From Dinghuibacter sp964544695 (GTDB lineage: Bacteria > Bacteroidota > Bacteroidia > Chitinophagales > Chitinophagaceae), in NCBI GenBank assembly GCA_964544695.1, contig CAZJDB010000216.1, positions 3,579 through 67,578 on the forward strand: a stretch of 64,000 nucleotides of DNA, read 5' to 3'. How positions within the stretch are numbered: the stretch's first letter is position 1; each line of letters begins with the position of its first letter. Shown piece by piece: positions 1 to 10,600 of this stretch. A program made the position numbers and the translations under genes. Below the pieces are notes generated by a model. The model saw nothing but the letters and a program-made list of their open reading frames with translations. It was not told where the DNA came from and did not search any database.

Positions 1-137
1 TTCAGGCGATCCGACGCGACGGCACGCAGCGAAACGTCGTCGATACGATGCAGACGCGCGCGGAGCTTTATGACAGTATCGGCTATTACGCCTACGAACA
101 GAAACTCGATCAACTCTTCAAAAAAGATATTAAATGA
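1..137 (+). CDS. prpB: 2-methylisocitrate lyase PrpB, C-terminal end only
   Basis: Only the last 44 codons are in the window, entering in the frame that starts at base 3. They include GTQRNVVDTMQTRAELYDS and end in YAYEQKLDQLFKKDIK, which I recognise as the conserved tail of PrpB. PrpB cleaves 2-methylisocitrate to pyruvate and succinate, the last step of the methylcitrate cycle. The TGA stop (135-137) overlaps the ATG of the next gene (134-136), so the two are translationally coupled. The neighbours prpC and prpD support the call. The 5' end lies outside the window. Confidence 0.85.
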   Translation, partial: QAIRRDGTQRNVVDTMQTRAELYDSIGYYAYEQKLDQLFKKDIK

Positions 138-1294
138 GTACCGAAAACGCCACTGAGGCTGCTGGTTTCAAACCCAAGAAAAGCGTCGCATTATCGGGTG
201 TCCCGGCTGGAAATACCGCCCTGAGCACCGTCGGACAAACAGGAAACGATCTCCACTATCGCGGCTATGATATCGCCGACCTTGCCGATCGCGCCACCTT
301 CGAAGAAACCGCATACCTCCTGATTTACGGCACGTTGCCCACGGCTGCCCAATTAAAGGCGTATCAAAAGCACCTCCAATCGCTGAGGGGCTTACCCGCC
401 GCGGCTCGTCTCGTGCTGGAACAATTGCCCCCGGCAACGCATCCGATGGATGTCCTGCGCACCTACACTTCCACCCTGGGCGCGTTACTTCCGGAAAAGG
501 AAGAACACCCCGCCGCCGGCGCAAGGAACATCGCCGACAGGCTGCTGGCCAGTTATGCGTCCGCATTGCTTTATTGGTACCACTTTTCACACAATGGCGT
601 CGTCATCGACGTGGAAACGGATGATCCCACTATCGGCGCCCACTTCTTGCATCTCCTGCTCGGCAAGACGCCGCCGGCGACCTGGGAAAAAGCCATGCAG
701 GTTTCTCTGAACCTTTACGCAGAGCACGAATTCAATGCCTCGACCTTCACCGCGCGCGTCATCGCCGGGACGGGATCGGATATGTATTCCGCCATCACGG
801 GCGCTATCGGGGCCCTTCGGGGACCCAAGCACGGGGGCGCCAATGAAGTAGCTTACGATATCCAAAGCCGTTATGCCTCCGTGGCGGAAGCGGAAGCCGA
901 TATCCGTGCGCGCCTTGAGAAGAAGGAAGTCATCATAGGCTTCGGGCATCCCGTGTATACGATCTCCGATCCCCGCAATAAGATCATCAAGGAAGTGGCC
1001 CGGGGGCTGGCGAATGAGGCAGGAGATACCCTCCTCTTCGACATCGCCGCAGCCCTGGAAACGCTGATGTGGGCCGAAAAGAAAATGTTCCCCAACCTGG
1101 ATTGGTTTTCGGCCGTGTCGTACCACCTGATGGGGGTTCCGACGGCTTTCTTCACGCCTTTGTTCGTGATCGCCCGCGTGACCGGATGGAGCGCACACGT
1201 CATCGAGCAAAGGGCCGACGGTAAGATCATTCGGCCGAGCGCCAATTATACGGGTCCTGAGAACCGCGCTTTTCCTCCAATAGAAAAAAGATAA
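134..1294 (+). CDS. prpC: 2-methylcitrate synthase (citrate synthase family)
   Basis: 386 aa, the usual length of the short type II citrate synthase fold. The family catalytic residues are visible: His233 in GPKHGGANE, His272 in GFGHPVY and Asp323 in NLDWFSAVSYH. It would condense propionyl-CoA with oxaloacetate in the cytoplasm. The assignment as methylcitrate synthase rather than housekeeping citrate synthase rests on its position between prpB and prpD and on the short N-terminus. It starts inside the stop of prpB (ATGA), and prpD follows 2 nt after its stop, so the three genes form one operon for propionate breakdown. Confidence 0.93.
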   Translation: MSTENATEAAGFKPKKSVALSGVPAGNTALSTVGQTGNDLHYRGYDIADLADRATFEETAYLLIYGTLPTAAQLKAYQKHLQSLRGLPAAARLVLEQLPPATHPMDVLRTYTSTLGALLPEKEEHPAAGARNIADRLLASYASALLYWYHFSHNGVVIDVETDDPTIGAHFLHLLLGKTPPATWEKAMQVSLNLYAEHEFNASTFTARVIAGTGSDMYSAITGAIGALRGPKHGGANEVAYDIQSRYASVAEAEADIRARLEKKEVIIGFGHPVYTISDPRNKIIKEVARGLANEAGDTLLFDIAAALETLMWAEKKMFPNLDWFSAVSYHLMGVPTAFFTPLFVIARVTGWSAHVIEQRADGKIIRPSANYTGPENRAFPPIEKR

Positions 1295-1296
1295 GC

Positions 1297-2703
1297 ATGC
1301 AACCTGACCAAGTCCTGGTCGACATCGTCGACTATGTTCTTCATTATGACAACATCAGTGAACTTGCCCACAGCACGGCCCACTATTGCCTCCTGGACAC
1401 CATTGGTTGTGGCCTTGAAGCCCTGACCTATCCCGCCTGCACGAAGTTGCTCGGGCCCATCGTGCCGGGCGCAAGCATGCCGGGCGGTGCGCGTGTCCCG
1501 GGCACGTCCTACGAACTCGACCCGGTGCAGGCGGCGTTCAACATCGGCGCCATTATCCGCTGGCTGGACTTCAACGATACATGGCTCGCCGCCGAATGGG
1601 GACATCCTTCGGATAACCTGGGCGGCATCCTGGCTACGGCCGATTGGTTGTCGCGCAACGGGTCGCCGATCACCATGGGCGCTGTGCTCGATGCCATGAT
1701 CCGCGCGCATGAAATCCAGGGAATACTGGCTTTGGAAAATTCGTTCAACCGCGTCGGTTTGGATCACGTCGTGTTGGTGAAAGTTGCTTCCACGGCGGTA
1801 GTGGGTCGCCTCTTGGGAATGAGCAGGGATGAACTCATCAATGCGTTGAGTCTGGCCTTCGTCGACGGACAATCGCTACGCACGTATCGCCACGCGCCCA
1901 ATACGGGCAGCCGCAAGTCCTGGGCCGCAGGCGACGCGACCTCCAGGGCGGTGCGCCTGGCGTTGATCGCGCGCACCGGGGAGATGGGATATCCAACCGT
2001 GCTGACGGCGAAAACGTGGGGATTCTATGACGTGTCGTTCAAGGGTAAGCCCTTTACCTTCCAGCGTCCATACGGGAGTTATGTGATGGAGAATGTCCTT
2101 TTCAAAATATCTTTCCCGGCGGAGTTCCATGCGCAAACGGCAGCAGAGGCGGCGATGATATTACATGGCGTCAACACGGATGATATTGCACACATCCGGA
2201 TACGCACGCACGAGGCGGCCATTCGGATCATCGACAAGAAGGGTCCGTTGAACAATCCCGCCGACCGCGACCATTGCATTCAATACATGATAGCCATTCC
2301 GCTGTTGTTCGGTCGCCTCACCGCAGCCGATTACGAAGATGCCGTAGCGGCTGATCCCCGTATCGATGCGCTGCGCGACAAGATGGAATGCGTGGAGGAC
2401 CCGCAATTCACGCGTGACTACCACGATCCCGAAAAGCGCTCCATCGCCAACGCGCTTACAATAACCCTGAAAGACGGTACCGTATTGGACGAAGTGGTGG
2501 TGGAATATCCGATAGGCCACAAGCGGCGGCGCGCGGAAGGTATTCCCAAACTTCTCGATAAGTTCCGTACCAACCTGGCGCGCATCTATGCGGCCAAACA
2601 GCAAGCCGAGGTGCTGGCCAAATCATTGGACTACCATACACTGGTGTCATTGACCGTCCACCAATGGATGGACTCACTGACCGTTCCTGCTGTCCGTTTT
2701 TGA
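1297..2703 (+). CDS. prpD: 2-methylcitrate dehydratase (MmgE/PrpD family)
   Basis: 468 aa with the MmgE/PrpD fold. Recognisable stretches are the HSTAHYCLLDTIGCGLEAL segment near the N-terminus, RWLDFNDTWLAAEWGHPSDN around residues 90-110, and KISFPAEFHAQTAAEAA around 270. It dehydrates 2-methylcitrate to methylaconitate, the step between PrpC and PrpB. Length and context fit PrpD well. The ATG at 1297 lies 2 nt after the prpC stop. It is the last gene of the operon, since the next gene follows a 73-nt AT-rich gap containing a dyad and belongs to another system. Confidence 0.93.
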   Translation: MQPDQVLVDIVDYVLHYDNISELAHSTAHYCLLDTIGCGLEALTYPACTKLLGPIVPGASMPGGARVPGTSYELDPVQAAFNIGAIIRWLDFNDTWLAAEWGHPSDNLGGILATADWLSRNGSPITMGAVLDAMIRAHEIQGILALENSFNRVGLDHVVLVKVASTAVVGRLLGMSRDELINALSLAFVDGQSLRTYRHAPNTGSRKSWAAGDATSRAVRLALIARTGEMGYPTVLTAKTWGFYDVSFKGKPFTFQRPYGSYVMENVLFKISFPAEFHAQTAAEAAMILHGVNTDDIAHIRIRTHEAAIRIIDKKGPLNNPADRDHCIQYMIAIPLLFGRLTAADYEDAVAADPRIDALRDKMECVEDPQFTRDYHDPEKRSIANALTITLKDGTVLDEVVVEYPIGHKRRRAEGIPKLLDKFRTNLARIYAAKQQAEVLAKSLDYHTLVSLTVHQWMDSLTVPAVRF

Positions 2704-2708
2704 TACAC

Positions 2709-2730
2709 TTATTATTACGTAAGATAATAA
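2709..2730. promoter_or_regulatory. AT-rich inverted repeat between prpD and the permease pair
   Basis: Seven-base arms TTATTAT and ATAATAA flank an 8-nt centre, TACGTAAG, which itself contains the palindrome TACGTA. It lies in the 73-nt gap after prpD and about 47 nt before the permease start. The stem is entirely A/T, so a transcription factor site is more likely than a terminator. The rest of the gap (2731-2776) shows nothing clear. Confidence 0.35.
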
Positions 2731-2776
2731 AAATCAACATTTTGCGGGTTGGCCGGATTTTCGCAGCCAGCCTGGT

Positions 2777-5152
2777 ATGCTGAAAAATTTCTTTACCCTT
2801 GCCTCGAGGAACCTCCTCAAGAACAAGGCCTACTCCGCCATCAACATTTTCGGCCTCGCTCTGGGCATGGCCGTCGCTCTGCTGATCGGTTTGTGGATTT
2901 GGGACGGGCTTTCCTATAACCATTACCATAAGAACCACGCCACGATTGCGGAGGTCAAGACCCTCCAGACCTTCAACGGGGTCAGGGACGCGGGGCAGGC
3001 GGTATCCCATCCGGTGGGCATCGAATTGAGGACCAAGTGGACCTCGCTGTTCCGGACGGTCACCATGGCCACCTGGGATGAAACGCACATCCTGGCGCTG
3101 GGTGACAAGAAGCTAAACGAAAAGGGACTGGGCGTTCAACCCGAATTCCCCGCCATGATGTCGGTCCGGATGACGGAGGGGAAAGTCGATGCCTTGAATG
3201 ACGTGAGCTCCATCCTGATCAGTGTGTCCATGGCCCGTGAATATTTCGGAAACGAGGACCCCATGGGGAAGACGCTGCGCCTGGACAACAAGACGGACCT
3301 GAAAGTCGCCGGTGTCTTCGAGGATCTGCCCAAGAATACCACGTTCAACGAATCCAAATACTTTTATGCCTGGGACAAATACGTGTCCCTTCAATCATGG
3401 ATGAAGGGCACCGAAACGCAATGGGGGAACCATAGCTGGAGGCTATACGTACAATTGCAGCCGAATGTGGGCATGGCCCAGGCGGACAAGGCGATCAGGG
3501 GCATCGTGCGTCCCCACGACAAGGACGGGAATGAAGAACTAACCTTGGAGCCCATGGACAAATGGTACCTTACCGACACCTGGAAAAACGGGAAGTTCGA
3601 TGAAGGTCGCATCCAGTTCGTCTGGCTCTTCGGGATCATCGGTGTATTCGTGTTGCTGCTGGCTTGTATCAACTTCATGAACCTTTCTACGGCGCGTAGC
3701 GAGCGCCGCGCCAGGGAGATCGGCATCCGCAAAACGCTTGGCTCCCGGCGTGCGCAGGTCATCGGACAGTTGCTGAGCGAATCGCTGCTGGTGGCCTTGC
3801 TGGCATTGCTCCTGTCCCTCGCGCTGGTGGGCCTGTCACTGCCTTACTTCAACGCGATTTCGGAAAAGGATATGCATATTCCGTGGGGGAGTGGGGTTTT
3901 CTGGGCGCTCGTCGGCGGATTCACGGTATTTACAGGGTTGATTGCAGGCAGCTATCCCGCCTTGTACCTCTCCGGCTTCCAGCCCATTAAGGTGCTGAAG
4001 GGCACTTTCCGCGTGGGCAAGCTGGCTTCCCTGCCCCGGAAAGTCCTGGTCGTCATCCAATTCACGGTGTCGGTCAGCCTCATCATCGGGACCCTCATCG
4101 TCTTCAGACAAATCGAGTTTGCCAAGAACCGTCCTGTCGGCTATTCCCGACAGGGACTGATCGTACTGGACATCAATACGCCGGATATTTATGGGCATTA
4201 CAACGCCTTGCGGGACGACATGCTGGCCTCGGGGGGCGTGGCGGATATGACCGAGTCGAACAGCGAAATGACGTATGTTTCCAGCAACCAGATCGGTTTT
4301 GACTGGCCCGGGAAGGACCCTAATACACAACCTTTGTTCGGCACCGTCTCGGTGACGCACGACTACGGCAAGACCGTGGGCTGGTCCATCAAGGAGGGCC
4401 GCGATTTTTCCAGGAACTTCACCACGGACAGCACCGGCTTCATCCTGAACGAGTCCGCCGTGAAGCTGATGGGCATCACCCATCCCGTGGGCACGAAAGT
4501 GAAATGGGGGGACACCCAATACTTTACCGTCATCGGGGTCGTCCACGATATGGTCATGGAATCCCCGTACGAAAAGGTTCAACCCACGATTTTTTTCATC
4601 AGTTATGGGTGGACCTCTTCCATCCTCGTCCGCCTGAACCCCAACCTGAGCGTCAGTGATGCCCTGGCGAAGATCGAGCCCGTGTTCCGGAAGCATAATC
4701 CGGCCAGCCCTTTTACTTACCGCTTTACCGACCAGGACTACGCGAAGAAGTTCGCGGATGAACAACGCATCGGTCACCTGGCGGGGATATTCTCGATACT
4801 GGCCATTATCATTTCGTGCCTGGGGCTCTTCGGCCTCGCAAGTTTCGTTGCCGAACAGCGTACCAAGGAAATGGGCGTCCGGAAAGTCCTGGGGGCTTCG
4901 ATCTATAACATATGGTCACTATTGTCGCGCGAGTTTGTGCTGCTGGTGTTGTTGTCCTGCGCCATCGCCACGCCCATTTCCTGGTATTACATGGTGAAGT
5001 GGTTGGCAAAGTATGAGTACCAAACGCCCATTTCAGGTTGGATATTTATCGGGGCCGGCCTCGGGGCATTGATCATCACTCTGGCAACGGTAAGCTATCA
5101 GGCCATCAAGGCCGCCCTGGCAAATCCGGTGAAAAGCTTACGTACAGAATAA
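2777..5152 (+). CDS. MacB/FtsX-like ABC transporter permease, copy 1
   Basis: 791 aa in the layout of large Bacteroidota permeases: an N-terminal membrane helix (about 20-42, in the stretch GLALGMAVALLIGLWIW), a periplasmic MacB_PCD-like domain, a block of three helices from about 290 to 410 (including VFVLLLACINFMNLSTARSERRAREIGIRKTLGS), a second periplasmic domain, and three C-terminal helices with the FtsX-like motif KEMGVRKVLGAS. There is no ATPase domain, and no stand-alone ATPase lies beside it. MacB relatives export peptides, lipoproteins or antimicrobials by a periplasmic stroke. The substrate here is unknown. The next gene is a near-duplicate starting 7 nt downstream. Confidence 0.85.
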   Translation: MLKNFFTLASRNLLKNKAYSAINIFGLALGMAVALLIGLWIWDGLSYNHYHKNHATIAEVKTLQTFNGVRDAGQAVSHPVGIELRTKWTSLFRTVTMATWDETHILALGDKKLNEKGLGVQPEFPAMMSVRMTEGKVDALNDVSSILISVSMAREYFGNEDPMGKTLRLDNKTDLKVAGVFEDLPKNTTFNESKYFYAWDKYVSLQSWMKGTETQWGNHSWRLYVQLQPNVGMAQADKAIRGIVRPHDKDGNEELTLEPMDKWYLTDTWKNGKFDEGRIQFVWLFGIIGVFVLLLACINFMNLSTARSERRAREIGIRKTLGSRRAQVIGQLLSESLLVALLALLLSLALVGLSLPYFNAISEKDMHIPWGSGVFWALVGGFTVFTGLIAGSYPALYLSGFQPIKVLKGTFRVGKLASLPRKVLVVIQFTVSVSLIIGTLIVFRQIEFAKNRPVGYSRQGLIVLDINTPDIYGHYNALRDDMLASGGVADMTESNSEMTYVSSNQIGFDWPGKDPNTQPLFGTVSVTHDYGKTVGWSIKEGRDFSRNFTTDSTGFILNESAVKLMGITHPVGTKVKWGDTQYFTVIGVVHDMVMESPYEKVQPTIFFISYGWTSSILVRLNPNLSVSDALAKIEPVFRKHNPASPFTYRFTDQDYAKKFADEQRIGHLAGIFSILAIIISCLGLFGLASFVAEQRTKEMGVRKVLGASIYNIWSLLSREFVLLVLLSCAIATPISWYYMVKWLAKYEYQTPISGWIFIGAGLGALIITLATVSYQAIKAALANPVKSLRTE

Positions 5153-5159
5153 CCATTTT

Positions 5160-7532
5160 ATGATGTTTGCCACCCTCGCCTGGAGGAACCTCCAAAAAAG
5201 CAAGGCGTACTCCGCCATCAACATCTTCGGCCTCGCCCTGGGCATGGCTATCGCCCTTATGATCGGTTTGTGGATTTGGGACGGCCTGTCCTACAACCAT
5301 TACCATACCAACCATGCTACGGTCGCCGAGGTCATGAGCGTCGTGACCTACAATGGGGTGAGGGATGCGAGCCCGGCAGTATCCCGTCCCGTGGGTATTG
5401 AATTGGGGACGAAGTGGCGTTCACTGTTCCAAAGGGTCGCCATGGTTCCCTGGGATGAAATGCACATTCTCGCGGTGGGGGACAAGAAGCTGAATGAAAA
5501 GGGTATGGTCGCGCAACCCGAATTCCCCGCCATGATGTCGATCCGCATGACCGAGGGACAGCAAAGTGTGTTGAATGACGTGAGTTCAATCCTGATCAGC
5601 GCTTCCATGGCCCATGAGTTTTTCGGAAACGAAGATCCCATGGGGAAGACCCTGCGTATGGACAACCAGACGGACCTTAGGGTGGGCGGCGTATTCGAGG
5701 ACCTGCCCAGGAATTCCACCTTCAACGAAGCCAAATACTTTTATAGCTGGGAAAAATATGTTACCCTCAATGACATCTGGATGAAGGGCACTGAAACGAA
5801 ATGGGATAACAGCAGCTGGAGATTATTTGTGCAATTGCAGCCTAATGTGACCATGGCCCAGGCCGATAAGGCGATCCGGGAGATCATCCGTCCTCATTAC
5901 CAGGACGGGAATGAAGAACTTACGCTGATGCCCATGGATAAATGGTACCTCAACAACACGTGGAAAAACGGGAAGTTCGAAGGCGGCCGCATCCAATTTG
6001 TCTGGTTGTTCGGGATCATCGGCGTATTCGTGCTGTTGCTGGCGTGCATCAACTTCATGAACCTTTCTACGGCGCGTAGCGAGCGCCGCGCCAAGGAGAT
6101 CGGTATCCGGAAAACGCTGGGTTCGCGGAGGGGACAGGTCATCGGACAATTGCTGAACGAATCGCTGCTGGTGGCTTTCCTGGCTTTGCTCGTGGCGCTT
6201 GGGTTGGTTATTTTATCGCTGCCCTATTTCAACAGCATTTCGGAAAAGGATATGCATATCCCGTGGGATCGTGCGATTTTCTGGGTTCTCGTTGGCGGAT
6301 TCACGGTATTTACAGGATTGATCGCGGGCAGCTATCCGGCTTTGTATCTCTCCAGCTTCCAGCCCATCAAGGTGCTGAAGGGCACCTTCAGGGTTGGTCG
6401 CCTGGCCTCGTTGCCGCGCAAAATCCTTGTCGTCATCCAATTCACCGTGTCGGTCAGCCTCATCATCGGGACCCTGATCGTTTTCAAACAAATCGAGTAT
6501 GCCAAGAACCGGCCTGTGGGTTATTCGCGCGAAGGATTGATCGTGCTGGACGTCAATACGCCGGAAATCAAAGGGCACTACAACTCCCTGCGGGACGACA
6601 TGCTGGCCTCGGGGGGCGTAGCCGACATGGCTGAATCGAGTGGTGAAATGACGTCCGCCGAAATCCACTCGGAGGATTTCCAATGGGCGGGAAAGGATCC
6701 GAATTCAAAACCGGATTTCATCAACGTCGCGGTGACCCACGACTACGGAAAGACCGTGGGCTGGTCCGTCAAGGAAGGACGCGATTTTTCCAGGGACTTC
6801 CCCACGGACAGTCAGGCGTACGTCCTGAACGAATCCGCCGCGAAGCTGATGGGCATCGCCCATCCCATCGGCATGAAGATAACTTATGGAGGCTTATTCA
6901 CCTCTACTGTCATCGGGGTCGTCCATGATATGGTCATGGGATCTCCCTACGAGCACGTCAAGCCCACCATCTTTTTCATGAGCTATGGGTGGACCGCCAA
7001 CATCCTCGTCCGGCTGAAGCCTACGTTGAGCGTCAAGGACGCCCTGGCCAGGATCGAGCCCGTGTTCCGGAAGCACAATCCGGCCAGCCCTTTTACTTAC
7101 CGCTTTTCGGACCAGGAATACTCCAGGAAGTTCGCCGACGATCAACGGATCGGCAACCTGGCGGGTATATTCTCGGTACTGGCGATCATCATTTCATGCC
7201 TGGGTCTTTTCGGCCTGGCGAGCTTCGTGGCCGAGCAGCGCAGGAAGGAAATGGGCGTCCGGAAAGTCCTGGGGGCTTCGATGTACGACATCTGGTCCCT
7301 GCTGTCGCGCGAGTTCGTTTTCCTGGTGTTGTTATCCTGCGCCATTGCCACGCCTATATCGTGGTACTATCTTTCCGGCTGGCTGGAAAGATACTCGTAT
7401 CGCACGTCTATTTCCTGGTGGGTATTCATCGGGGCTTCTGTCGGGGCACTTCTCATCACATTGGCGACGGTCAGTTACCAGGCTTTTAAGGCGGCTTTGG
7501 CTAATCCGGTTCAGAGCTTGCGCACGGAATAG
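5160..7532 (+). CDS. MacB/FtsX-like ABC transporter permease, copy 2
   Basis: 790 aa and closely similar along its whole length to the gene before it. The first membrane segment is again GLALGMAIALMIGLWIW, and the end is the same NPV(K/Q)SLRTE. A 46-nt stretch is identical between the copies (3668-3713 and 6048-6093), so this is a fairly recent tandem duplication or a pair kept alike by gene conversion. The periplasmic domains differ most, for example around residues 490-520, which may mean different substrates or a hetero-dimeric permease. No ATPase partner is adjacent. The gene is probably co-transcribed with copy 1 (7-nt gap) and ends before a strong hairpin. Confidence 0.85.
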   Translation: MMFATLAWRNLQKSKAYSAINIFGLALGMAIALMIGLWIWDGLSYNHYHTNHATVAEVMSVVTYNGVRDASPAVSRPVGIELGTKWRSLFQRVAMVPWDEMHILAVGDKKLNEKGMVAQPEFPAMMSIRMTEGQQSVLNDVSSILISASMAHEFFGNEDPMGKTLRMDNQTDLRVGGVFEDLPRNSTFNEAKYFYSWEKYVTLNDIWMKGTETKWDNSSWRLFVQLQPNVTMAQADKAIREIIRPHYQDGNEELTLMPMDKWYLNNTWKNGKFEGGRIQFVWLFGIIGVFVLLLACINFMNLSTARSERRAKEIGIRKTLGSRRGQVIGQLLNESLLVAFLALLVALGLVILSLPYFNSISEKDMHIPWDRAIFWVLVGGFTVFTGLIAGSYPALYLSSFQPIKVLKGTFRVGRLASLPRKILVVIQFTVSVSLIIGTLIVFKQIEYAKNRPVGYSREGLIVLDVNTPEIKGHYNSLRDDMLASGGVADMAESSGEMTSAEIHSEDFQWAGKDPNSKPDFINVAVTHDYGKTVGWSVKEGRDFSRDFPTDSQAYVLNESAAKLMGIAHPIGMKITYGGLFTSTVIGVVHDMVMGSPYEHVKPTIFFMSYGWTANILVRLKPTLSVKDALARIEPVFRKHNPASPFTYRFSDQEYSRKFADDQRIGNLAGIFSVLAIIISCLGLFGLASFVAEQRRKEMGVRKVLGASMYDIWSLLSREFVFLVLLSCAIATPISWYYLSGWLERYSYRTSISWWVFIGASVGALLITLATVSYQAFKAALANPVQSLRTE

Positions 7533-7557
7533 AGTCCGCCTCGGGGGGGGTGGCGGG

Positions 7558-7598
7558 CCTCTCCGAATGCGCCCCTGCGGGAAGCGCATTCGGAGAGG
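7558..7598. terminator. Bidirectional hairpin between convergent genes
   Basis: A perfect 15-bp stem, CCTCTCCGAATGCGC (7558-7572) pairing with 7584-7598, encloses an 11-nt loop. The repeat continues imperfectly outward: GGGGTG near 7547-7552 against CACCCC near 7604-7609. It sits between the converging permease and PKD genes and could stop transcription from both sides. There is no T-tract, so its role as an intrinsic terminator is inferred. Confidence 0.6.
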
Positions 7599-7617
7599 TC
7601 CGTCACCCCTCCCTGGC

Positions 7618-7687
7618 AGCCCTGCGGCGGAGCCACGGAAAAGCCTGCGGCGCAGCCGCAAAAAGCCCTGCGGCGCAGCCGCTAAAA
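7618..7687. repeat. Three tandem GC-rich palindromic units of about 23 bp
   Basis: Three successive units follow the pattern AGCC(C)TGCGGCGcAGCCgC followed by an A-run: 7618-7641 (diverged), 7642-7663 and 7664-7687. The two better units each form a small hairpin (GCGGC/GCCGC). They lie just past the large hairpin, in the gap between converging genes, and run up to the 3' end of the PKD gene. This resembles a short REP-like or terminator-associated array. The function is unknown. Confidence 0.55.
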
Positions 7688-7694
7688 AGGCGCG

Positions 7695-10600
7695 TTAGCG
7701 CATTAGCACGACGGTTCCCTTGAGATTATATTTCTCGCCGGTTTCGCAGGTGACTTCGAGGATGTATACGTATGCATCTGGGGGCATTGGCCTGCCTTGA
7801 TAGGTGCCGTCCCAACCGGAATCCTCTGAATTGATCGCGATGTTGTCGCGCGTAAAGACGGGGCGACCCCAGCGGTCATAGATTTGGAAATGGTCTATGG
7901 TCTTGATGCCCTTGCCCATGGGGTAGAACTTATCGTTGTGGCCGTCACCATTGGGGGTGAAGGCACTGGGCATGGTCACGGCGTCTTCACGGCATATCAG
8001 CGTGATCATCTCCGAGGCCGTGGCGGTGCATCCGTCGGTGGTGCTCACTGTGACCGTATAAGTGGTCGAATTATTTGGGAAGGCTTGGGGACTGGCACAG
8101 CTATCGCAGCTCAGCCCGCTGGCCGGACTCCAGCCATACGACGTCACGTCGGAGCTGGCCGTGGGTGTCAGGGTGACCCCTATGCCTGCAGGGGTCTGCA
8201 CGCTCCCCGGGAGGCTTACGGTGGGTATCGGCATGACGTTGACCGTTATGGTCGTAGTATCCGCAAAACAATGGAACAAATCCTGACCGATGACGGTATA
8301 GGTGATCGTGCTTTGGGGGTCTGCTACGGCGCTTCCTCCATTTACGCTATTCAAGCCGGTAGTGGGAGACCATTGGTAGGTACCGGCACCCGTGGCGGTC
8401 AGGGCTACGGAGTTGCCCAGGCACACGAAGGTGTCGGCGGGTAACCGAAGCACGACTTCCGGAATGACTTGAATGGTGGTCGAGTCGGTGCGTATGCACC
8501 CGGCTAAACTCCCGGTGACAACATACGTCGTGTTCGAGGCCGGTGATGCCTTGGGTGACGAGCTGGTGTCGGAGGTCAATCCGGCCACGGGACTCCAGGA
8601 GTAAACGGGGCCCATGTTGACATTCAACTGCACCGAATCCCCCTGGCAAATGGTCGCCTTGATGGGCGTCAGGCCCAGCACGGGATAAGGATTCACCGTC
8701 AACAGCGCTACACTGGTATCGAAGCAGCCGTTCAGGCCGAGGACTAGTCGTATGGTATCCTGACCGGTGGTAAAGACCTGTGCCGGGGGTTGCGCGAGGG
8801 TGCTCGTATCGACCGGGCCGAAGCTCCATGACCAGGTGGTGGGCGCCATGGCCGGGGACGCGCCAAAGGTTACCGAATCCCCCGCGCAAACGGTGGTGGG
8901 ACCAGTGATGGGCGCGCGGACGCTGGGATTTACAACGACGCTATCCACCGCTGTAACGGAGCAGCCGGTAGGTGCGGTGACGGTAGCCAGGGCCAGGTAT
9001 GTGCCTGGGATCGTGAAATCAAAGAAAGGTTGCACCTGATCCGAGGTATCGGCGCCCACGCTCCAATGCCACGTCAGCGTCTCGTGGAGACTGTCCTGCG
9101 CATAGCTGAACACCGTGTCGACGAACTGCACCAATCCCGAATCACAGAAGTTGATACGTGGCATGGGGCTCACGTGCAGGGTATCCATGGTCAGGGGGGT
9201 CTTGGGATTGAAGGTACCCTGGCAACCCGTCGAATCCGTCAGGATCAGGGCGGGGTTGTAAACCCCCGGATTGATATAGGTATGCGATTGCACCGTGTCG
9301 CTGGAACTCAGGACCGTTCCATCCCCGAAATCCCAGGTATACGACACCGCAAACTTGGCGCTGGCCGTGAGGGTGACGGTGGAGGGAATGCACGCCACGA
9401 CGATATTGGAGTTTATGGTGGCCACCGGTCCCTTTACTGTGAGGGTATCCGTCACCACCACGTTAGTTCCCGCGGCACCGTAGGCGGTGAGCGTTACAAT
9501 GTAATTCCCCGGTTCCAGGTAGGTATGGCTGGGGGTGGGGTTGTTGTCCGCCGTAGCTCCGTCTCCAAAGGTCCATACGAGGCTGTCCGCGGCAAACGTA
9601 TTGCTGATGAAACTGGCCAGCATGGGGGGGCAGTTGGCGCTGTTGATGTATTGGGTCGTATACGTGAAGGTGGCATTCAGGTCTTCCACGGGGACGGGCT
9701 TGATCACGGTGTCTACGCACGTCCCGCCTCCGCTGCCCGTGGCGATCAGCCGGACAGTGTCGACGATGGTCGTGGGATAGTTGTGCGTCACCGACACGGG
9801 GTTGGTGGACGTGGACCCGTCGCTGTAGAAGTACCACACGTAGGTCGCGCCCCCGGCGCCCGTACTGGTATTGTTGAAGGTCGCGGTGGTTCCAGGTGTT
9901 AGATAGGTAGGCGTCCAGTCGAAGTTGGCCTTCGGCCCGATCACCTGTACGCTCGAATACGTTACCGAGGTGGTTGCGGAGCAGCCAAGGGAATCGGTGA
10001 CGGTCAAACTTGGCTGATAGGTGCCCGGCGTTGCGTATAGGTGCATGACGGTGTCGCCGGTTAACCTCGTCGCGAGGCTGTCATCCCCGAAGTTCCACTG
10101 CCATTTGACGATGGGCACGCTGTCTTTTGAACTATCGGTAAACGTAACGGGGAACTTGTAACACAGGTTGGCGCCCTGCACACCAAATCCGGGAATGGGG
10201 CCATTGATCTTGACGGGAATGAAATTGCTGGTATCGTAACAACCGAAATACTGGGACGCGGTGATCACTCGAAGGCTGTCCTTGCCCGTGGTCAGGCCGT
10301 TCACGTTGGCATTGTCGGTGGTGGCGAAGCCCCCGTTCCCTGCGAAGGTGCTGCTGTCCCCATATTGCCAGGTATTGATGCTGTAATATGTCCCGTTTCC
10401 ATTGGCAACGCTTTGGTAGTTCGTATCCACGCCGTTGATCTGGAAGGGGAGGGGTGACCCCGCGCAAATGGCGGCGACCGTCGAACTGAGGATTGGATTC
10501 TGTTTGAGCAGCACGAATACTTTTGCGGTGTCCGTGACCGTGCAGGCGCCGCTTGTGCTGGTGAGCACCACGGTGTAAGCCCCCGATTTCGCATAGGTAT

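Noticed and set aside
2709..2730. The AT-rich dyad after prpD as an intrinsic terminator
   Set aside because: The stem is A/T only and lacks a run of Ts after it on the plus strand, so I listed it as a possible regulatory site.
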